A stretch of 29,241 nt of DNA from Actinomortierella ambigua (Eukaryota; Mortierellomycota; Mortierellomycetes; Mortierellales; Mortierellaceae): the NCBI GenBank assembly GCA_016098155.1, contig JAAAJB010000451.1, forward strand, positions 1 to 29,241, given 5' to 3'. A program made the translations under genes and the position numbers. The notes below the pieces were generated by a model. The model was not told where the DNA came from, did not search any database, and was given only the letters and a program-made list of their open reading frames with translations. How positions within the stretch are numbered: the stretch's first letter is position 1; each line of letters opens with the position of its first letter. Positions 21,724-29,241 of the stretch are shown in pieces.

Positions 21724-21891
21724 TCAGCAAGATCCCAAACACCCAAAGCCGTCGTAAATACATTTTTCCTTCGCGATGCAGTCGGTGGTGGCACCATTGC
21801 CGCAAAGGCAATCACCTGGGCCTGCGTTCACTAAAGCAGCGAGGAAGACGATGGATATGATCAGTGTATGAATGAGCGTTGTATATTTCAT
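21724..21891 (-). CDS. Small secreted cysteine-rich peptide (six cysteines)
   Basis: A single-exon 55-aa frame starts at the ATG at 21891. Residues 1–23 form a convincing signal peptide: polar MKYTT, hydrophobic LIISIVFLAAL, then VNA before the predicted cleavage. The mature peptide would be about 32 residues, acidic to neutral, with six cysteines at 28, 30, 38, 44, 51 and 55. The pattern is C-x1-C-x7-C-x5-C-x6-C-x3-C, ending on the last cysteine, which would allow three disulfides. I do not recognise the family. Peptides of this kind in fungi include candidate effectors, antimicrobial peptides and signalling peptides; none of these roles is shown here. The frame stays open upstream to 22053, but the first 54 codons look like 5' UTR. 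A TATA-like TTAATAAAAG is about 55 nt upstream. Its small size leaves real doubt, and RNA evidence would settle it. Confidence 0.55.
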   Translation of the reverse strand: MKYTTLIHTLIISIVFLAALVNAGPGDCLCGNGATTDCIAKEKCIYDGFGCLGSC

Positions 21892-21943
21892 GATTTGAGA
21901 TGATAAATGCAAAGGTGGGAAGTTCAAAATCAAAGCCTTGTCA

Positions 21944-21953
21944 CTTTTATTAA
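21944..21953 (-). promoter_or_regulatory. TATA-like element for the small cysteine-rich peptide
   Basis: The minus strand reads TTAATAAAAG, 53–62 nt upstream of the ATG at 21891. This spacing would leave a leader of about 25–30 nt. It is assigned by sequence and position only. Confidence 0.35.
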
Positions 21954-22277
21954 GGAGGTGGTGTGCAAGCCACTCAGATATCTCGTCAGGACGCTTGGCC
22001 TTAGAGATGCATGGTGACCCCTTGAGTTTTTCTCTTTTGCCTTCCGATACCATGCCAGTGGTACGTTCTCAATGTTCGGGCGAGGGGGCTATTGCTATAC
22101 CCCGCTTGAGGGAGTGAAGAAGCTATGCCATCTGACCATCCTATGCTATTGTAAAGATCCTGGCTAGGGCCCGCCGTTAAATGATGGCTTCGCGGACTTT
22201 TACCTGATCAGACAATTCCAAGCACCGGATACAGTAATCCGTCTTACCCCAACCCGAAAAGCTATATCGTCAAAACT

Positions 22278-22334
22278 AGTCTATTTCCCACGGACTAAGC
22301 CAAGTCTATTTCCCACGGACTAAGCCAAGTCTAT
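22278..22334. repeat. 25-bp perfect tandem repeat
   Basis: Two identical 25-bp units (22278–22302 and 22303–22327, beginning AGTCTATTTCCCACGGACTA) are followed by the first 7 bp of a third copy. They are intergenic, between the small peptide gene and the repeat-protein gene. Perfect identity suggests a recent duplication. Confidence 0.9.
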
Positions 22335-22374
22335 GCAGTGGCGCGGTCTGAGAAGCGTTCAGAGTTCGATCCAG
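22333..22374 (+). other. Possible tRNA-derived (SINE-like) fragment
   Basis: GCAGTGGCGCGG resembles a pol III A box, and AGAGTTCGATCC about 20 nt further on resembles a B box (GTTCGANNCC). The sequence is too short and compressed to fold as a tRNA. It may be a decayed tRNA-derived SINE head or chance. The adjacent tandem repeat fits a mobile-element scar. Confidence 0.25.
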
Positions 22375-22415
22375 TATGTTGCAGCGTTACATATGATTTT
22401 TTTATTATTATTATT

Positions 22416-24413
22416 TCAGAGACGGTCTGGTTGGGTGTCTTGCACACTGATATCGTCATAGACAGACCCATCTTTGGCCAATGCGCGGATCCTAAAACGA
22501 AAGCATGCGTCTTCTTCTACTCCTCCTCCTCCTCCTCCCATCTCGTCTTTGTCCTCCTCGTGCACATCAGCCTCCTCCATGCCGCCACGTTCGCCACCGC
22601 CACCAAGACTTTCCGCCGATGTCGTTGCCAACTGTAAGGCTGCATAACATTTGACGCGAGCAAATGTCTTGGCGCTCTTTAGCTCGTCAAACGATCGCAA
22701 CACCACCGTTTTCTGGTCGTTGAGCCTGCGGATGACATGAAAGCGACGGCTGATATCCACTGCCCCCTGTCCCTCTTCAGGATGCTCCTCGCCCGCTGCC
22801 GAATCTAAAGATCGTTTCGCTGTTTTGGTTGGCCTTGATCCGCCTGGCCCGCCATCCTCCACCTCCATCGAGCCCTCGCGCTTTTTCGAAGTTGGTGTGG
22901 CAACAGGTGTGGAAACCTCCATTGGCTCTGTAATTGCTTCCGTTGCTGGCAAGGTGGTCGATCCTGCCGTTGTGTCCACGGGAGCCGGTTCCTTCTTGCT
23001 ATCGCCTATGGGGGCGTCATATTGAATCGAGGCCCGCTCCGATATCAGCTGATAGTCCATGCCCGGTCCACCACCGCCCTGCATGTATCCGGGAGTAAGG
23101 TATCCTCCTGGCGAGTTTGCACCACTACCACCTCCGGGGGTAGCACTACTGCCATATCCAACAGGAGGGAAAATGGTCGATGGGTGCTCCATCGATTCCG
23201 ACGCCACCATATGATCGCCCAGGATGACAGCCCGCTTCTCGACCCAGACGGTCAAACCGTCTTCAACGTCTGCTCGCTCGATCGACACCTGTAAACATCC
23301 ATCCTCGCGCCAGGCTGGGTCGTACGAGACATTGAGGTGTTGCAAAGGCTCGCAAAAAAGGTCTAGAATGCCCATTCCAAATTGATTTGCGACGTCGAGC
23401 TCGTAGGCGACGGCCTCCACGGTTAAGATGGGTGGCGTGAAGGGGATGGTTTTGAGCTGTAGCACCAGATAGACATGGGCACCTGCTTCATCCGGGTTGG
23501 CGATAAGTGGCGAAAAGGGGTCTTGCGACGTTGTTGTCGACATTGCTCCTGTGACTGTGAGGGTTGTGGCGTTGGCCAATGTCGGTGTTGTCGGTGTAGC
23601 ATCGTCCTTGCCTTCGCCACCATCCAGACTGATTGGATTCGTGGCGGATCCTTCTGTGACGCCTGTCGGTGTGCCTGGTTGTAGTTGAGGATGTCGCTGT
23701 TGTTGTTGTTGTTGTTGGATTAGAGACTCTTGGTCCAATCGAGTATACGACATGTACATCGGCCTCACCTCGATGAAGAGCCATGCTGTTTTGCCCGACG
23801 GCGAGATGGCCGATGCATATTCTCCGCCTGGTTCGAGAAGGTAGCCCTGGTTGGATGACCATTCGGCTGGAGGTTGATCGGCGGCTAGAGCCTCTCTCGC
23901 TAGCGGTCGGGTGGCGAAGACGCCACGGGTGGTGGATCGCCGTTTGCCACCCTGGGCGTCCTTGATCGTACGCTGCAGGATGTAGGCGTTGGGTCCCTTT
24001 CCAGCGCGCTTGGCAATGGCCTTTGACGAAAAATCCAGCTGACCCTTGAATGGCTGCTTTTCCACCCAGCAGTTGAAGCGATCGCCACCTTGGATCTCGG
24101 CTGCGATTTTGACCAGCGAGGCGTCGCCCTGCGGGCCGAGGACCTCCTCGTACATGGTAAAGTGGTGCTTGGGCCAGGTGCGGAGCAGATAGTCGCGGCA
24201 GGCCCAGTTGGCGTCCTCCACGGTGGTGTATACACACCGGATCTCGCGTTTGGAGACGCCGTCGCCCCAGAACTGTTCCAAGATGAGCTGATAGACATGA
24301 TCGGAAGGCGGCGTCTTGACCGAAGTTATGGCAGGAGGTGGTGCTGCTGCGACTCCCAAGGATGAGGCGGCATGGGATGTGGAGGGGGAATTGGGAGGGG
24401 GAACGTCAGTCAT
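22416..24413 (-). CDS. Uncharacterised protein with four apparent repeats of an ~85-aa module
   Basis: A single-exon frame of 665 aa from the ATG at 24413; the frame extends 13 codons upstream but without an ATG. I do not recognise the family. Four segments seem to share one plan, a beta-rich opening, a V-Y/F-x-T…A-N-x-A-R-like helix and a closing V-W-V-E-K strand: about 39–122 (VYTTVEDANWACRDYLL…CWVEKQPF), 142–219 (YILQRTI…VFATRPLAREAL…LFIEVRPM), 312–397 (VYLVLQL…AYELDVANQF…VWVEKRAV) and 557–655 (FHVIRRL…SFDELKSAKTFARV…FRIRALAKDG). The linkers are low complexity: a polyQ run at 233–239, Gly/Ser-rich around 420–450, and a glycine run at 626–631. A basic cluster at about 510–534 (SKKREG…TKTAKR) could be a bipartite nuclear signal. 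There is no signal peptide or membrane segment. It is divergently paired with the thiolase gene. Confidence 0.75.
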   Translation of the reverse strand: MTDVPPPNSPSTSHAASSLGVAAAPPPAITSVKTPPSDHVYQLILEQFWGDGVSKREIRCVYTTVEDANWACRDYLLRTWPKHHFTMYEEVLGPQGDASLVKIAAEIQGGDRFNCWVEKQPFKGQLDFSSKAIAKRAGKGPNAYILQRTIKDAQGGKRRSTTRGVFATRPLAREALAADQPPAEWSSNQGYLLEPGGEYASAISPSGKTAWLFIEVRPMYMSYTRLDQESLIQQQQQQQRHPQLQPGTPTGVTEGSATNPISLDGGEGKDDATPTTPTLANATTLTVTGAMSTTTSQDPFSPLIANPDEAGAHVYLVLQLKTIPFTPPILTVEAVAYELDVANQFGMGILDLFCEPLQHLNVSYDPAWREDGCLQVSIERADVEDGLTVWVEKRAVILGDHMVASESMEHPSTIFPPVGYGSSATPGGGSGANSPGGYLTPGYMQGGGGPGMDYQLISERASIQYDAPIGDSKKEPAPVDTTAGSTTLPATEAITEPMEVSTPVATPTSKKREGSMEVEDGGPGGSRPTKTAKRSLDSAAGEEHPEEGQGAVDISRRFHVIRRLNDQKTVVLRSFDELKSAKTFARVKCYAALQLATTSAESLGGGGERGGMEEADVHEEDKDEMGGGGGGVEEDACFRFRIRALAKDGSVYDDISVQDTQPDRL

Positions 24414-24838
24414 CAGAGCAGTTAGAATCAGCCTCCTCGGGCAGGGTTTCAAGGGAATTGATTGAAAGAATGAGAGGTGGTGGTTGGGCAGAGTGGGGAA
24501 GGGGGAGGTATAGAGAGGAGGGTTCGATGTCGGGGAATGATTAATGGAGGAGAGAGATTGTTATTTTGTGGTGGTGGTGGTGGTGGTGCATGGAGAAGTG
24601 TCCTTTGCTGGCCAAACTGACTCGCTCACACACACACACAATATATGATTCCATTGCACGGACAGATGGACAACTTTGTTCCACTGGGACATTCTTTTCC
24701 TGACAACGACTGTTTTCCGCAATGCTGCCCACTCTACAACAATAATATAAAACTGCTGCTGCTGTGGGATCTCACGCTCTCAGGAACGCGGGGAAATACA
24801 TTCAGGCAGGACTAAGTCAGTCAGTGGCGGGTCTCTGG

Positions 24839-24843
24839 CCAAT
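24839..24843 (+). promoter_or_regulatory. CCAAT box of the thiolase promoter
   Basis: CCAAT (in GGCCAATCA), 108 nt upstream of the ATG. It matches the extended CCAATCA context preferred by the fungal HAP/CBF complex, which often acts on mitochondrial and metabolic genes. Binding is an inference. Confidence 0.5.
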
Positions 24844-24877
24844 CAAGCACGCCTCATCAAGGGGCATCCGATCCGCC

Positions 24878-24886
24878 TTTAAAAAG
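24878..24886 (+). promoter_or_regulatory. TATA-like element of the thiolase promoter
   Basis: TTTAAAAAG lies about 65–73 nt upstream of the thiolase ATG and 35 nt downstream of the CCAAT box. The leader that follows is C/A-rich and ends ACAACCGACCATG, a good start context. Confidence 0.4.
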
Positions 24887-24950
24887 TCTCCGTCGCCAAC
24901 TCTGGAGGGCGAAACACCACCTTTTCTCCACTCCACCTCCACAACCGACC

Positions 24951-26992
<2,042 letters not shown>

Positions 26993-27090
26993 AAGTTACA
27001 ATACTATATACTCCTAGGAACAATTTGATCCGCACCCCACTCTTCTTTCATCCATTTTTGTATACATAGCATCCCCTACCAACTGTAGGA

Positions 27091-27096
27091 AATAAA
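27091..27096 (+). terminator. Putative poly(A) signal of the thiolase gene
   Basis: AATAAA about 100 nt past the stop codon, followed by an A-rich stretch. The next gene converges on the opposite strand, with 314 bp between the two stop codons. Confidence 0.5.
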
Positions 27097-27306
27097 AACA
27101 TAAAAAAAAAATAGCGCAGTCTCCATCTGAATGCACTGCAGGCAAAGAGCCCAATCCAGGACTCTTGGCGTGCCAGATCTTTTCGCTCATTTTTCGTTCT
27201 ATGTATTAGAGGTAAACAATACAGACAGTAAAAGACGAAGAGGAACGGGAGGGAGAATCTATCTCCAATTCTTTTCTTCATTCTTCCCAGACACACCTCC
27301 TCTTGT

Positions 27307-29042
27307 CTATGGGTAGATTTGCTTCCTATCAAACTCGTAGACAGAGTCTGAGTGCATCTTTTTTAGCCGTTGGCGCCGACGATGGCAATAGAGAGCACAG
27401 CCGATTATTAGAATTAGATGTCCCAAGGACATGAGGGCGACGAGTCCCTTGTGGATGGGTTCGGATGGCTCGATGATAAAAATGCTGGATGGCTTGGATT
27501 TGTGCCACTGGCCTGCCCGCGGCCCGTTTGTCCAGATGCCGTAGCTTTGAGATCCCGAGAAGCCGATGAGCCACTGTGGCGACGGTACGCCATTGTCATC
27601 GGACGCCGGGACTGGAACGATATATTCAAATGGAAGTAATGGTGTCGAAGGGTTCATGTCAAAGCTGGTCGTCTTGGAGATTTGCTTCCCGTCGAATGTG
27701 AAAATGTCGCCTTTGTCGCTCTCAGCTCCCTGCAACAACAATAACAATAAAAAAAAATAGGCCATATGAGATGATATTTCCAAACCACAATACGATATAC
27801 AAGTCTCACAAAGATCACGCACACGGAAGAGGCTCTTCATGTCCAAGTGAGGTGAAAAGATGATCAATGATGCTGGCTTCATACCTGATGTACAAAGGTG
27901 AAGGCGGCATTGGCGGTACTGGCATGACGAATATCAAACGTTGTTGGCTCGCCATTGTTTTCTCCTTTGAAGGAAGAGAGGGCTACGTCGGAGTGGATGG
28001 TATTGGGTAGCCCTCGATAGTCTAGGTTGAAGGAGAGTGTCTTGACGGTGTATGGCCACGAGTCTGCATAGTAGAGTAGTAGTTGTCCATTGTGATATCC
28101 AATCTGTTTCGAGTAGTAGTTTGCCTAGAATTTTGTGTATGTGTGTTTATCATGATTTTGAGTGAGATTTGCAGGCCCCTCTCTGTTCAGATATTCGATC
28201 ATCGTTACAAAAATAAACATGGGCTTTCATGAAAATTGCACACTCTCGCACTGCACCCTCCCTCACTCCCTTCTTCTCCTGTTCTCCCCCCCCCCCCAAC
28301 CACACCTTACCAGGTTGATTTCGATATCTGGTGTCTGGTGGACAAAGGACCGGGTCGACTTGTCAAAGACGGAGAAGTTTATGAACGGCGAGGCAGAGGG
28401 ATCGCTGGTATTGCTGCTGTACTGGGCGGCTACAAAGGTCGCCTGGTTTGTTCCACTCCCGGAGAGAGGGGGGCGAGCATAAATCAGAGTCTGACAGCCA
28501 AGTCTTGTCTTGCATCCATAGTCGGGCGAGACATCGACATTCTCCCATGTGTTGGACCGATATGGGTCGTAGACGAGGCCCCGAGGCATTTCGTCCCACT
28601 CAGCATTGTTGTAGACGGCACTTGGAGCCCGAACCGAGGTCGCTTTTGGTGCTGTATCGTGTGACAACAGGACAAACGTACCCGAATCGTCCACGGCACA
28701 GGCGTTGAGCAGTGGCCTCCTTTTGCGGCCAATGAGGTGTGTGTAGTACATGGACCGCCAGGTCACTGTCTCCCAGGTCAGCTGCTGGAGCGACCTTGGC
28801 GAGGCGTTGCTTCGTAGAAGGTAGAGGACAATGCTGCTGGCCGAGTCGGACTCATAGACGGCTATATAGACGTGCTTCTTGTTGGTGGCTGCACACAACA
28901 CTGTCGACAGCCTTTTTGTCTTGCCCATTCTTCCGTTCTTGCTCCTGTGGTGGTGGTGGTGGGAATGCGAAGGAAAGAAAGTTGAATCAATGTCGAGTGA
29001 TGGAAGAAGATGCAATTGTGGTTTGATTGAATGATGAGCCAT
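27307..29042 (-). CDS. Predicted single-pass membrane protein, family not recognised (5' end uncertain)
   Basis: Secure exons are the block ending at 28311, 28124–27885 and 27729–27307. Introns are GTAAGG…TAG and GTATGA…CAG, all in phase 0. Taking the ATG at 29042 gives 464 aa. The large N-terminal part (about 1–410) is rich in beta-strand-like, aromatic and Asn/Ser/Thr residues, with several N-glycosylation sites (for example NTS and NFS). A hydrophobic segment at about 419–439 (LVALMSLGHLILIIGCALY) is followed by basic HRRRQRLKK, so the tail of about 25 residues is probably cytosolic (type I topology). A signal peptide is then expected, but MAHHSIKPQ… is not one. The 29042–28930 stretch may be an intron, since CACCACCACCACCACAG resembles an acceptor. 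An upstream exon from 29095 (MSPFFQFWAWALL) with a GTGAGC donor at 29055 joins in frame only to an acceptor at 28901. The first exon is unresolved. Confidence 0.65.
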
Positions 29043-29241
29043 AGAGTAGGCTCACTGAGCAGGGCCCAAGCCCAAAACTGGAAAAAGGGCGACATGCAGG
29101 TGGTGCCACTCCGTCAGGTTGTGTATCCGCGCAATTCGACTCCTCCAACGTCTTTTTTTTATCTGCCCCCCCCCCCTTCACCCCTCTCTCCCCCCCCCCC
29201 CTTCCTCCTCCTTTCTTCTTTTTTTTTTTTTTTTTTCTTTT
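29043..29241. other. Low-complexity 5' flank at the window end
   Basis: The stretch may include the first exon of the membrane-protein gene (29095–29056). From 29152 on it consists of T, C and CT-rich homopolymer runs, purine-rich on the minus strand, as in other promoters of this window. Nothing else can be read, and the sequence stops in a poly(T) run that may mark a contig or assembly limit. Confidence 0.4.

Larger units (their letters stand above)
24414..24950. promoter_or_regulatory. Shared divergent promoter region (repeat protein / thiolase)
   Basis: 537 bp separate two start codons facing away from each other. On the plus strand a CCAAT box lies at 24839–24843, TTTAAAAAG at 24878–24886 is about 65–73 nt before the thiolase ATG, and another TATAAAA lies at 24746–24752. 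Short GTG and CA microsatellites lie at 24571–24589 and 24628–24640. There is no gene inside. Confidence 0.55.

Overview
The window looks like nuclear DNA of a filamentous, early-diverging fungus. The genes are interrupted by short GT–AG introns (about 60–250 nt). Promoters are CT-rich, some with TATA- and CCAAT-like boxes, and AATAAA-type poly(A) signals follow several genes. One gene encodes Mdm34, an ERMES subunit found in fungi. The mix of GH18 chitinase, polyglutamine-rich proteins and intron style would suit Mortierellomycota or Mucoromycota, but that placement is an inference from general resemblance.

Layout. 1–1025 is noncoding and holds a 200-bp foldback element. 1026–3826 (-) is MDM34, three exons, 844 aa. 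3827–5295 is a divergent promoter region. 5296–7206 (+) is a five-exon FYVE zinc-finger protein, 365 aa. 8306–16478 (+) is a six-exon, 2505-aa SNF2 ATPase of the ATRX/ARIP4 (RAD54L2) type with an N-terminal SAM domain. 17596–17880 (-) is a 94-aa CsbD-like stress protein. 18520–20216 (-) is a secreted GH18 chitinase with a C-terminal chitin-binding module, 531 aa, two exons. 21724–21891 (-) is a 55-aa secreted peptide with six cysteines. 22416–24413 (-) is an unrecognised 665-aa protein that appears to contain four copies of a roughly 85-aa module. 24951–26992 (+) is a six-exon, probably mitochondrial acetyl-CoA acetyltransferase, 408 aa. 27307–29042 (-) is a predicted single-pass membrane protein whose first exon is unresolved. 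The window ends in homopolymer-rich DNA.

The neighbours do not form a gene cluster. Mitochondria–ER contact (MDM34), endosomal PI3P binding (FYVE), chromatin remodelling (SNF2), stress (CsbD), cell wall (chitinase) and acyl-CoA metabolism (thiolase) are unrelated jobs. Two head-to-head pairs share promoter regions: MDM34/FYVE and the repeat protein/thiolase.

I found no clearly new multi-gene system. The best candidates for undescribed biology are the six-cysteine peptide, the four-repeat protein, the SAM–SNF2 architecture and the foldback element. All exon boundaries were derived by hand from splice sites and reading-frame continuity. Family assignments are from motif recognition, with no database search.
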